In this document: one piece after another, positions 22,152-30,780 of the stretch
How the letters are laid out: every line of letters begins with the position of its first letter
Position numbering within the stretch: the stretch's first letter is position 1
Assembly (NCBI GenBank): GCA_945883805.1
Contig: CAMCYE010000022.1
Coordinates: 1 to 37,362, forward strand
Length of the DNA stretch: 37,362 bases
Source of the DNA: Victivallis vadensis
Lineage (GTDB): Bacteria; Verrucomicrobiota; Lentisphaeria; Victivallales; GWF2-50-93
Direction: 5' to 3'
Translations under genes and position numbers: made by a program
Notes under the pieces: model-generated
Database searches by the model: none
The model's input: only the letters and a program-made list of their open reading frames with translations
What the model was told of the DNA's origin: nothing

Positions 22152-22465
22152 AATAAACAATAAACACACTCCCGATGCGAGAATTTATATATTTCCAGCC
22201 GTGATCGCATCCATAAGCATAGGGTAGTTGCGCTCGGCTCTTGATAGAATGAAAACACATTCCGTCAGAATCAAGTTCACCACGACATGGGCAATGCCGA
22301 AGACTATCCCGCTGGTATCCTGATTCAGGTTAACAGTCATGAATATTTATTACCAGATCGGTCAGGTATGTTATCGCCACCACTATCAGCACTCGTCACG
22401 AGTACTGAAAAATAAATGCAAAATAAATGATTTTTTGACGGAAATTCTTTATTCGGACTAAGAAA
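22152..22465. other. 314-base gap without a supported gene
   Basis: On the minus strand a 51-codon frame (22185-22340) has hydrophobic patches but no ribosome-binding site. Another open stretch with a membrane-like sequence stops just before it. Together they may be debris of a membrane-protein gene. No terminator is seen for rpe or vapC. Confidence 0.4.
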
Positions 22466-22849
22466 TCAGTCTTTTGGGTAAGCAGCTTCAAGATTCTTGA
22501 ACGTAGGAAAGTGTTTTACATTTAACATCTTAAGTTTTGCGTTATTGGCAATCGCTGTGGCGGCAATCAGGCAGTCGGCCATGCCCAAGTTATGGCTTTT
22601 TAAAAACTCCTGTTTCAGGAGACCAGCCGTTTTTGCAACTTCACCATCTACTGATATAATCTGAAAGAGGTTCAGGAATGAATCCAGATCATTCCTTTCC
22701 TTTTCATTTCTCGCACCTGCATAAAGTTCGGCAATCGTGATAGTCGAAACAAGCATGTTTTCCGAATGCTCTCTCACCAATTCTATCGCCTTCCCGTTTC
22801 CGCTGAGAAAATCTATTAGTACATCCGTATCGGCAAGGAGCATGTTCAT
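22466..22849 (-). CDS. vapC: VapC-type PIN-domain ribonuclease toxin
   Basis: The 127-residue PIN domain has the acidic Mg-binding set: Asp9 in LLADTDVLIDFL, Glu41 in ITIAELYAGA and Asp92 in MADCLIAATA, with Asn110 at the fourth position. VapC toxins cleave specific RNAs, commonly initiator tRNA or rRNA loops. Its ATG overlaps the TGA of the upstream antitoxin frame (22846-22849), the standard toxin-antitoxin layout. The toxin is full length and looks intact, although the antitoxin is frameshifted. Confidence 0.88.
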   Translation of the reverse strand: MNMLLADTDVLIDFLSGNGKAIELVREHSENMLVSTITIAELYAGARNEKERNDLDSFLNLFQIISVDGEVAKTAGLLKQEFLKSHNLGMADCLIAATAIANNAKLKMLNVKHFPTFKNLEAAYPKD

Positions 22850-23089
22850 GCGCTAAAACTCCTGTCACACTTTTTCCTGGGAGCGAGAATTTCATCCAGA
22901 TCCTGCCGGTTTCCCCATGTACCCGCAGTCTTTTCAAGAATTTCATTCCTGCCGGCTTTCCCATTCTTTTCAATCAGGCTGTCAATGGCCATCCTAATCA
23001 GTTCACTCGGCTTCTTGTTGCTGAAAATTGAAATTCTCTTAAGTCCCTTTTTTTTCGTGTTCGGTCAAATAGATCTGCGTCCTTATCAT
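22846..23089 (-). pseudogene. Ribbon-helix-helix antitoxin, frameshifted at an A8 run
   Basis: The frame opens at ATG 23089 (GAGGTG upstream) with MIRTQIYLTEHEKKG, a typical ribbon-helix-helix N-terminus, and stops after 16 codons. Reading from the same place one base shifted gives SIFSNKKPSELIRMAIDSLI through to the TGA that overlaps vapC. This is exactly the second helix and toxin-binding tail of an 80-residue antitoxin. The break is at eight consecutive A residues (T23048-23055 on the plus strand); seven would restore the frame. It is either a disabled gene, a sequencing error, or a gene expressed through slippage on the A-run. Confidence 0.75.
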
Positions 23090-23148
23090 GTTAGCACCTC
23101 AATTATCAAAGACATATTTGTTTTTTCTGAATCCTTAAGAAAAAACCA

Positions 23149-25245
23149 TCACTTGGATTCCAGCCTGGTGATTCCGTTCCAGGATTCGTCCGGCTCACTG
23201 GCGAGATATTTGTCACATCTTTCCATGTAGAAGACCGACACTTTATCATCCGGAAAATCATGTAGCAGGGATTGAAGCAACCCCCTCGCCGTCCCCCACT
23301 CCCTTTTCAGATAAAGGTTATAGGCGTCTTGGAATCTTTCGGCGAGCCCCTTGAGTTTTTCAGATTCCGGTGAATTGTTTTCCGCTAACAGTTCATATAT
23401 CACGACACTCTGACTGTTGCCCTTGACGGCAATCTGGTCCAGAATCCTGCATACGAAACGGCTTTGGACATATCTGTGGGTTGACTTGCTGATAATAATG
23501 CTTGTACTGTAAATCTTGTTGGCACCCTCAAGCCTGCTGGCCAGGTTCACACCTTCACCGAGAACCGTGTAATTCATGCGTTGCTTTGACCCCATATTCC
23601 CGACGACATTGTAGCTCGTGTGAAGTCCAATTCTAGTGTAAAATGGCCGCATGCCCCTCTTTTCCCATTCCATGTTCAGTACATTGATCTCCTTTTGACA
23701 TCTCAATGCCGCCCGGCAGGCCATGCCTGCATGGTCGTCGTTGACAATCGGAGCCCCCCAGAACGCCATGACCGCATCTCCGATAAACTTGTCAACAGTC
23801 CCTTTTTCCGATTCTATGATTTGCGTCACCTCATCAAAATATTCTGACAGCTGAAGCATCAGCTCCTTAGGAGGGATGCTTTCCGAAATGGCCGTAAAAT
23901 CGGCGATATCGGAGAAGAAAAGAGTCAGTTCGCGATCCTTGCCGCCGATAATCACATTCTCCCCAGATTCGATAAGCTGTTTCACCAGTGTTGCCGGGAC
24001 GTAGACCTTGAAGGCTTTCAAACTGTTTTTCATAGCTCTTATTGCGGCATCCATTGTCTGGATTTCGTGAATGTGGGAATTGATTTCCGTATTGGAATCC
24101 AAGTTGAAGTTTTTCACTTCGAGCACTTCTGCGGCAAGTTGCTCGATTGGTCTGGATATCTGCCTTGCCAGCAGGACAGCAGTCAGGGCTGAAGCGATAA
24201 GTATGCAAAGGGAAAGGAACAGTATCTTGCGGAATGTGTTTTTCATCGGCCCGAGAAAGTCATCCGCTGGAGCGATGATTGAAAACATCCACTTCTTCCC
24301 GAATTCGGACGGGAACTTTGCAAAACAAGCAAGATAGTCGGTGCCTGCGACATCATAGGAAAAAAGTTTTTCACCTTTGTCCTCATAATTCCTTACGGCT
24401 TCGGTGACGAATGGGATTTTGAGTTCACGGGGTTTCACATTCTGCACCTTGCCGTTCTCAACAGTCACAATACGCTTGGTGTCGGGATAGGCGACAAGCT
24501 GCTCCTTGTCGTCTATTATGAAAACCACGCCGTTCTCGCTGATCTTTATTTCCTTCAGGAATTTGGATAACCCGCCCAGGATGATATCGGCCGCAACAAC
24601 TCCCATGAGAGTCTTGTCTTCATTGTAGACGGGGCATGCCACCGTTATCCCCGGCTCTCCGTTTTCAAAAAAGATATACGGATCCGTCCAGTAAGTTTTG
24701 CCTCCGGCCTTTGCACCCTTATACCAGGGTCTTTCCCTGGGATCGTATTTTGTGTCCGGAAAATTTTCCTCGCGCAACTTATTGAATTTCAAATCGAAAT
24801 AACTGAAATCGGTCACGGCCTTTCCATCCACTTGCCGGATATGCTTGACGTATGTCTCATTTCCCATGAGGGCGGCCTGAAGGAAGTTCCCCTGTTCATC
24901 ACCGTAATAACACAATCCGATTTGGGGATGGGTGTTTACAACCTTGAGAAGGTACCTGGCCTCCTCCGTATCCAAGCCGAGTTGAACATCGGGATCATCA
25001 AAAAGTTCGGTGGTGATTTCGGCGGTAAGCTGTGCGACACGCATATAACTGTCGGTCTTATGCATTACAGAATCAGCCTGTTCCTCAAAGTTGCGATGGA
25101 TGAGCGTGAGAATTGACGCTTTGTTTTCGAAGTAGGAAAAACAGGTGAGCAGCAATACTGTTGCGACAATCAATGAGATGAAGACGAACACTATGTCAAC
25201 TTTAAATGTCCGTTTCTTCATGAGCCTTAAGATGGACTTAGTCAT
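23149..25245 (-). CDS. dCache-sensor class III adenylate/guanylate cyclase
   Basis: The protein has 698 residues from ATG 25245 (GAGG eight bases upstream); ATG 25272 is an alternative. TM1 lies at about 17-36. The extracytoplasmic dCache_1 sensor (about 45-330) includes the DPRERPWYKGA motif. TM2 is at about 341-360, with HAMP following. The C-terminal cyclase domain has metal aspartates in FFSDIADFT (446) and FIGDAVMAFWG (490), Lys486 and Thr560 at the base-reading positions, and NLASRLE (Asn567, Arg571). Lys plus Thr indicates an ATP-using class IIIb enzyme. All catalytic residues are present, so it should make cAMP in response to a periplasmic ligand. It has its own promoter. Confidence 0.9.
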   Translation of the reverse strand: MTKSILRLMKKRTFKVDIVFVFISLIVATVLLLTCFSYFENKASILTLIHRNFEEQADSVMHKTDSYMRVAQLTAEITTELFDDPDVQLGLDTEEARYLLKVVNTHPQIGLCYYGDEQGNFLQAALMGNETYVKHIRQVDGKAVTDFSYFDLKFNKLREENFPDTKYDPRERPWYKGAKAGGKTYWTDPYIFFENGEPGITVACPVYNEDKTLMGVVAADIILGGLSKFLKEIKISENGVVFIIDDKEQLVAYPDTKRIVTVENGKVQNVKPRELKIPFVTEAVRNYEDKGEKLFSYDVAGTDYLACFAKFPSEFGKKWMFSIIAPADDFLGPMKNTFRKILFLSLCILIASALTAVLLARQISRPIEQLAAEVLEVKNFNLDSNTEINSHIHEIQTMDAAIRAMKNSLKAFKVYVPATLVKQLIESGENVIIGGKDRELTLFFSDIADFTAISESIPPKELMLQLSEYFDEVTQIIESEKGTVDKFIGDAVMAFWGAPIVNDDHAGMACRAALRCQKEINVLNMEWEKRGMRPFYTRIGLHTSYNVVGNMGSKQRMNYTVLGEGVNLASRLEGANKIYSTSIIISKSTHRYVQSRFVCRILDQIAVKGNSQSVVIYELLAENNSPESEKLKGLAERFQDAYNLYLKREWGTARGLLQSLLHDFPDDKVSVFYMERCDKYLASEPDESWNGITRLESK

Positions 25246-25388
25246 ACGCCAGGCCTCTTCTTGATTTTGCATACCCCTCCACAAGTTACATGATTTTCCA
25301 GCAATGCGGATAAGCATACTTCAGGATGCAATCATTTTCAACAAGACTATCAATGCCGCAATGCGGTAAATAAAGTCCATGACAATTG

Positions 25389-25417
25389 ATTTTATGAAAA
25401 ACGTGCAAAATAAACAA
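25389..25417 (-). promoter_or_regulatory. Candidate promoter of the cyclase gene
   Basis: On the minus strand TTGTTT (25412-25417), 17 bases, TAAAAT (25389-25394). It lies in the gap between dnaJ and the cyclase. Confidence 0.35.
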
Positions 25418-25464
25418 GAATATGGCGGATTGGATATCGGATATTCATGACACGCATTTTTCCG

Positions 25465-26643
25465 TCAAGCCTCTTCACCGCCCGTGAAGAAGCGTTTGGC
25501 CTTGGTGAAGAACGACTCCATGAGGGGATGGTTCTTGGAAGTGTCGTGGATTGTTTTGAATTGGGTCAGAAGATCTTTCTGTTCGCGGGTCAGGTTTGTG
25601 GGGACTTCCACAAAAATTTTAATATGCTGATCGCCACGCTGTCCGCCACGCAATGAGGGCATGCCCTTCCCTTTCAGACGGAGAACCGAGCCGTTCTGAG
25701 TACCCTCAGGTATCTTGAGTTTTGTCTTGCCGGTTATCGTGGGGACTTCAACAATTCCCCCGAGTGCGGCGGTTGCAAAATCAATCGGGAGCTCACAAAT
25801 TATATCGAGTCCGTCACGATGAAAGATCTCATGCTGTTTCACATGGACGACCACATACAGATCCCCGGACTGCCCACCACGGACGCCGCTTTCACCCTCT
25901 CCTGAAACACGGAGCCGTGAACCGGTGTCGACACCGGGCGGAATGTGTATCTTGAGGATTTTTTCGACGCGTATCCTGCCTTCACTACCGCATTTCCTGC
26001 ACGGATTCTGTATGATCTGTCCTGTGCCATGACATGACGGGCAAGCCTGCCTGATGCTGAAAAAGCCCTGAGACATGGAGATATGACCGGTACCCCGGCA
26101 TTTCGAACAGGTGCTTTTTCCAGTACCATGTTCGCATCCACTGCCACTGCAGGAATCACAGGTTTCAAGCCGGGGAATCTTGATTTTCCTGTCAGCCCCA
26201 TAGGCGGCTTCCTCAAAATCTATTTCTATGTCAAAACGGAGGTCTGCCCCGTCTCTTTCACCGGAAGATGCCCTGCGCCCGGAGCCACCTGAAAAAAACT
26301 CCTCAAAAATAGAACCGCCGCCTGAACCGGCGTTTCCAAAGAACTGGCTGAAAATATCATAGGGGTCATGGTATTCAAATCCGCCACGGCCTCCATGCCC
26401 ATTGGTTCCGCGCGATGTGAAGGCCTCGTGCCCGACCTGGTCATAAAGGGAACGTTTCTGAGTGTCGGACAGGACTTCATAGGCATGGGAAATGTCCTTG
26501 AATTTCTCCTCCGCCTCTTTGTTGCCCGGATTCTTGTCAGGATGATATTTTATCGCAAGCTTGCGGTAGGCCTTCTTTATTTCCTCTTGGCTTGTAGTTT
26601 TTGAAACCCCGAGCAATTCATAAAAATCCTGTTTTAAGGACAT
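25465..26643 (-). CDS. dnaJ: Chaperone protein DnaJ
   Basis: The 392-residue type A Hsp40 stimulates DnaK ATPase. The J-domain has HPD at 34-36 ([11 protein letters not shown]). A Gly/Phe-rich region follows (about 80-130). The four zinc-finger repeats [24 protein letters not shown] and CRKCGSEG are complete. The C-terminal substrate-binding domain (from about 215) follows. It starts three bases after the grpE stop. dnaK is not in the window, and no CIRCE element was found upstream of grpE. Confidence 0.97.
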   Translation of the reverse strand: MSLKQDFYELLGVSKTTSQEEIKKAYRKLAIKYHPDKNPGNKEAEEKFKDISHAYEVLSDTQKRSLYDQVGHEAFTSRGTNGHGGRGGFEYHDPYDIFSQFFGNAGSGGGSIFEEFFSGGSGRRASSGERDGADLRFDIEIDFEEAAYGADRKIKIPRLETCDSCSGSGCEHGTGKSTCSKCRGTGHISMSQGFFSIRQACPSCHGTGQIIQNPCRKCGSEGRIRVEKILKIHIPPGVDTGSRLRVSGEGESGVRGGQSGDLYVVVHVKQHEIFHRDGLDIICELPIDFATAALGGIVEVPTITGKTKLKIPEGTQNGSVLRLKGKGMPSLRGGQRGDQHIKIFVEVPTNLTREQKDLLTQFKTIHDTSKNHPLMESFFTKAKRFFTGGEEA

Positions 26644-26646
26644 ATG

Positions 26647-27267
26647 TCAAATTCCCTGTATGTTTTCTTTATCTTCAGTCACATTTTCAATTTCAGCAGA
26701 CGGGGATATTTTGGATCCGCTGCTGACAACCACTACTGCGGGCCTTAAAAGCCGGTCCGCCATCTTATATCCGTGCTTCCATTGCCTGAGGATTTTCCCT
26801 TGTTCGTATTTCTCCGAACTCTCACCGCTCACCGCCTCGTGGATGTTCGGGTCAAACTCCTGTCCTTCCACAACCTCAAGTACTTTTATATCGAGTTCAT
26901 TCATTGCTTTTCCGAATTCGGCAAGAATCATCTTCATGCCATCGTGGAGGACATTGAAATCCGGTTTTTTTTCCGCAGCGTCCAACGCCATGTTGAAATG
27001 ATCAAACACGTTCAGGACTGGAACCATGGTATCGGCCTTGATCGCCGTCCTCATATCTTTCATCTCCTTGGACATCCGTTTCCTGAAATTATCAAAATCA
27101 GCATGAACCCGCAAGAGCTTGTCCTTCGTTTCAGCCAGTTCAAGATCAAGCACTGCGATACGCTGATTCAATTCATCGTCCGGGGAAGGGTTCGGCGCTT
27201 CAGGGGCTTTTTCCTCGTCCTTCTTGAGATTATGATTTTCTTTTTCATTGTGTTTTTTATGAGACAT
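26647..27267 (-). CDS. grpE: Nucleotide exchange factor GrpE
   Basis: The 206-residue protein has a charged disordered N-terminus (about 1-35) and a long helical coiled coil (LELAETKDKLLRVHADFDNF, RKRMSKEM). The C-terminal beta domain includes EFDPNIHEAVSGESSE and the signature ILRQWKHGYKMADRLLRPAV. GrpE releases ADP from DnaK. AAGGA lies about ten bases upstream. It forms an operon with dnaJ. Confidence 0.96.
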   Translation of the reverse strand: MSHKKHNEKENHNLKKDEEKAPEAPNPSPDDELNQRIAVLDLELAETKDKLLRVHADFDNFRKRMSKEMKDMRTAIKADTMVPVLNVFDHFNMALDAAEKKPDFNVLHDGMKMILAEFGKAMNELDIKVLEVVEGQEFDPNIHEAVSGESSEKYEQGKILRQWKHGYKMADRLLRPAVVVVSSGSKISPSAEIENVTEDKENIQGI

Positions 27268-27341
27268 ATGCAGAGATCCTTAAAAGGTGGTGTATAAATC
27301 TTTTTTCCGGAATGCAGATAATAATTCAAATTCAAAGATTT

Positions 27342-29063
27342 TCAATCGGTTTTTTCGCTGCCAGCCTGTTTTTCCTTGATATCGGCACAGAGTTTTTCGT
27401 ATGATTTCCGGAGAACCTGATCGTCCGGATTTATTTTGATGAGTTTTTCCCATAACGCCTTCGCCTCATCCAGCCTTCCCTGATCCGCAAGAAGGGCTCC
27501 GAGCGCATAATTGACGTGGGAATCTTTCGGATAAAGTGAAATTACTTTCCTGAAGTCTTTTTCAGCCTCGTCATAATATCCAAGAAGTGAATAATAAATC
27601 CCCCTGTTGGCGTATGAGTTGAGACATGGCGGATAAATGGAAATCGCCCTGTCGCAGGCGAGAACGGCCTCCTTGTATTTATTTGCCTGTTCTTTAGGGT
27701 CTTTCTCCTTGTCGGAATACTCTCCAAGCTGGATTGCAAGATTATTCCAGGTTTTCACGCTGTTCGGGGCGGATCTCACACCCGCGGTCGCAAGGCTCAT
27801 CTGGTTATCCCAATCCTTGCCCCGCTCATAGGTCCTCACAGAAGCGGCAATTATAATGGCTGCGGATAAGACAAGAACCGTTTTAGCGCTGAATTTCCTG
27901 AACAGCAGGGAAACGGCCAGTGCGGAAAACATGCACAGCCATATGCTGGGGATATACTGCAGTCGTTCCCCGAAAATTGTCCCCGCCATTATAATGAAAT
28001 TTCCGGCGGGCATGATGCAAACCGCATACGCAGCAAGGAGAAAAACTATCTTGAACTTAAGTTTTCTGAATGCTACGCATATCAATCCAGGAACCCCGAG
28101 AAAAAGAACAACTGTCAACCATGATTTCCAGTCAAACACCGAAACCGAAGGCGGCAACTGGGCATATGAATAATCGTGGGAAAGCACGGCGGGCCAGAAG
28201 AATTTGAAGAGGGAAAGTCCCTGCACTTTCAGGGCTGTTATGACATTCAGGGGAAATTGGCATAGTGCAATCGGATTGTCTATGGCCGGATTAAAATTGT
28301 TCTTTGACGGTATCAATGTGCCAAGCGCAAAATATCTTGAGGCGAAAAAGACCGCCGCTATACAAACATACAACAGATAAACCGGAGCCATGCTTCTCGC
28401 GAAATTTTTGATACCCGTGGAATCGGAAGATTTTTCCTGTGTCCTCAGATATAAGTCAAGAAGGACACAGAGAGGGAGGAAGGCGAGGGCGTGCTCCTTG
28501 GACCAGCAGGCAAAAAGAAAACTGAGTCCGGAAACGATGCACAATAATTTGTTTTTCCCGATATGGGAGTGGATTATAAGGGCGCAAAGAAGAAAGATGG
28601 CGCAAAGGAGCTCCCCTCGCCCGAAAGCTGGAATCACGGCTTCCGTATGGATCGGATGCACAGCGAATAAAACCGCTGCGAACATCGCAACCCAGTGCCC
28701 AAATCTGAGCCTCACCGCAAAATTGAAAACAAGTATTGTGACTAGAAAATGGAAAATCAGGTTTCCAATCCTGAAAGCCGGCGAATGTATCCCGCTTATC
28801 TTGGCATTCACCCAGTAGGAAAAAAGTGTGAAAGGGCGATAGAGCCCCTGTTTCATGTTCTCCTTCCAGAAATCCCGCGTCCAGCACTTGAGGGGATTGT
28901 CCTCCTGAACATAGAAGCGGTCCCTCTGGACAAGAGGTACATCGTCAAAGACAAAATCACCCCACAGCGAATCAAAATACGGTATGAGCACCGCAAGCAG
29001 GCAGACCCCGAACACATAGGGAAAAATCCTTCTTGTCTTTTTGAGATTACCGCTTAACGTCAT
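27342..29063 (-). CDS. TMTC-like multi-pass membrane protein with C-terminal TPRs (A)
   Basis: The 573-residue protein has about ten hydrophobic segments and then three to four tetratricopeptide repeats (about 430-560, for example YANRGIYYSLLGYYDEAEKD). The N-terminal loop DSLWGDFVFDDVPLVQRD, then YRPFTLFSYWVNA and HPIHTEAVIPAFGRGE, are the conserved signatures of TMTC/DUF1736 proteins. In eukaryotes these transfer O-mannose to cadherins; bacterial relatives are GT-C-type glycosyltransferases of unknown acceptor. The paired aspartates of FDD match the GT-C catalytic loop. The start overlaps the stop of the upstream paralogue by four bases, so the two are coupled. Confidence 0.82.
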   Translation of the reverse strand: MTLSGNLKKTRRIFPYVFGVCLLAVLIPYFDSLWGDFVFDDVPLVQRDRFYVQEDNPLKCWTRDFWKENMKQGLYRPFTLFSYWVNAKISGIHSPAFRIGNLIFHFLVTILVFNFAVRLRFGHWVAMFAAVLFAVHPIHTEAVIPAFGRGELLCAIFLLCALIIHSHIGKNKLLCIVSGLSFLFACWSKEHALAFLPLCVLLDLYLRTQEKSSDSTGIKNFARSMAPVYLLYVCIAAVFFASRYFALGTLIPSKNNFNPAIDNPIALCQFPLNVITALKVQGLSLFKFFWPAVLSHDYSYAQLPPSVSVFDWKSWLTVVLFLGVPGLICVAFRKLKFKIVFLLAAYAVCIMPAGNFIIMAGTIFGERLQYIPSIWLCMFSALAVSLLFRKFSAKTVLVLSAAIIIAASVRTYERGKDWDNQMSLATAGVRSAPNSVKTWNNLAIQLGEYSDKEKDPKEQANKYKEAVLACDRAISIYPPCLNSYANRGIYYSLLGYYDEAEKDFRKVISLYPKDSHVNYALGALLADQGRLDEAKALWEKLIKINPDDQVLRKSYEKLCADIKEKQAGSEKTD

Positions 29064-30709
29064 TTTTTCTCTTCCAGGTTTATTTCATTCTGCAAATCGC
29101 TGAAAGCACGGCTGATCATTGTCTGTTTCCCATCAAGTCGAAGCGAAATCCCCCAAAACTCCAGCGCATCATTATATTTTCCGCGATTTGCGAGAATCGC
29201 ACCCAGCTTATTATACACTTCCGGGCTGGAGGTTCCCAATGAAATCAATTTTCTCAAATCCTCTTCGGCAGAATCAAAGTTGCCAAGCCTTATATTGTAG
29301 AATGCCCTGTTCATCAAAGCCATCTTATAGGAAGGATGAATTTCAATTGCCCTGCCGCATGCCGCAACAGCTTCATCATAATTGGCCGAATGAGCCAGCT
29401 GGACGGCAAGATTGTTCCAGGTTTTCGCACTCAGCGGAGAAGTCTTGGTTCCGGCCAATGAAATACTGCCTTGGTCATGCCAGTCCAAAGAACGTAAATA
29501 AGTCCTTGCCCCAAGGGCGAAAACGGCAATTGCTACAATGGCAATAAACAGACGACCGTCTATTTTACGCGAAATCAGCACGATGATGCATGCGGAGATA
29601 AAACAGAGCCAGACACTGGGAATGTAATAAAGTCTTTCAGCAAAGATTGTGCCTGTGGGCATAATTATATTTGCCGCCGGTAGAACGCAGACAATATATG
29701 AAAGGGAAAAAAAGATGATTTTCCTTTTCAGTTCCGGAAATACCCATGCCATGACAAATGGTATGGATATAACCAGTATTGCCACCGCTATTCCCGAAAA
29801 GTCAAAAACTGATTTCAGCGGAAGAATCTGGGCATAGGAATAATCATGGGAGAGGGTTTGCGGCCACACAAATTTGAGGAGGGCGAATCCCTGGATGTCG
29901 ATCGCGCTCAAAATTCGGACTGGATATGAACAAAGGGCGAGCTGATTGTCGAAAAACGGGTCAAAATTGGACATGGACGGAAACAGGGATCCCATGGCTC
30001 TGAACCTGGTGATGGCAATCACTGAAAGTGCGAACATATAGACAAGATAAACCCCCATCGCCTTCTGCAGTGGAAAACCTTTGATTTTCAACCTTCCGGA
30101 ATAGATGTCGAAAAGGACACAGAGGGGGAGAAGTGCGATTCCATGCTCTTTGGACCAGCAGGCAAAAACAAGACATGCGCCCGTCCCGATGGAATACAAT
30201 GGATTTTTCGCGACACAGGCATGAAAAAGAAGACCGGCAAAAATAAAAAGTCCGCATAGTGTTTCGGCTCTTCCGAATGCAGGGATAACGGCTTCGGTAT
30301 GAAGCGGATGGACGGCAAAAAGGACCCCCGCAATCAGTGCGGCCATCCTTCCCAGCCCCAAATGCAGGGCTAGATTGAAAACTATAAAGACGGAGAAGAT
30401 ATGCAAGACGAGATTGACCGCCCTGAACGCAGGTGAATATATTCCGCTTGTCTCAGCATTCACCCAGTAGGAGAAAATCACTAGCGGACGGTAAAGCCCC
30501 TGCGCCATCGTACCCGACCAATAATCTCTTTTCCAGCAATCCGTGAACGGACGCCCCTCCCTGTAAAACTGGTCTTCCTGAACCAATGGAATATCTGAAT
30601 AGGCAAAGTCGCCCCTTATCGAACCGATATAAGGTGCAACTGCCACGAAAAGCAGAATAATCCATACGCAATATTTATTGTCAAGAATCTTTTCCATCCG
30701 ACACGTCAT
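29060..30709 (-). CDS. TMTC-like multi-pass membrane protein with C-terminal TPRs (B)
   Basis: It is a paralogue of the next gene downstream, about 549 residues from the ATG at 30709. The true start is uncertain: a TTG at 30721 sits too close to the AAGGGG, and ATG 30697 has no ribosome-binding site. It carries the same landmarks (GDFAYSDIPLVQED, YRPLVIFSYWVNAE, HPLHTEAVIPAFGRAE), roughly ten membrane segments and about three TPRs after residue 410 (ALMNRAFYNIRLGNFDSAEE). The first loop reads YSD rather than FDD, so one of the two loop aspartates is replaced; only one of the pair may be needed, or this copy may differ in activity. Promoter at 30732-30760. Confidence 0.82.
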   Translation of the reverse strand: MTCRMEKILDNKYCVWIILLFVAVAPYIGSIRGDFAYSDIPLVQEDQFYREGRPFTDCWKRDYWSGTMAQGLYRPLVIFSYWVNAETSGIYSPAFRAVNLVLHIFSVFIVFNLALHLGLGRMAALIAGVLFAVHPLHTEAVIPAFGRAETLCGLFIFAGLLFHACVAKNPLYSIGTGACLVFACWSKEHGIALLPLCVLFDIYSGRLKIKGFPLQKAMGVYLVYMFALSVIAITRFRAMGSLFPSMSNFDPFFDNQLALCSYPVRILSAIDIQGFALLKFVWPQTLSHDYSYAQILPLKSVFDFSGIAVAILVISIPFVMAWVFPELKRKIIFFSLSYIVCVLPAANIIMPTGTIFAERLYYIPSVWLCFISACIIVLISRKIDGRLFIAIVAIAVFALGARTYLRSLDWHDQGSISLAGTKTSPLSAKTWNNLAVQLAHSANYDEAVAACGRAIEIHPSYKMALMNRAFYNIRLGNFDSAEEDLRKLISLGTSSPEVYNKLGAILANRGKYNDALEFWGISLRLDGKQTMISRAFSDLQNEINLEEKK

Positions 30710-30731
30710 TCCATTTTGCAATTCCCCTTGT

Positions 30732-30760
30732 ATATTAGTGTGTTATCGTTAAAGATTCAA
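30732..30760 (-). promoter_or_regulatory. Promoter of the TMTC-like pair
   Basis: On the minus strand TTGAAT (30755-30760), 17 bases, TAATAT (30732-30737). It is a good sigma-70 match, with a transcription start just before the AAGGGG that precedes gene B. Confidence 0.55.
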
Positions 30761-30780
30761 TCAACAGTCAGGATAGAATT

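Noticed and set aside
22185..22340. 51-aa minus-strand ORF (start MTVNLNQDTSG)
   Set aside because: There is no ribosome-binding site and no recognisable family; it is noted only as possible debris of a membrane-protein gene.
27268..27341. Possible CIRCE (HrcA) operator upstream of grpE
   Set aside because: I looked for the TTAGCACTC-N9-GAGTGCTAA pattern and found no match; heat-shock control is not visible here.
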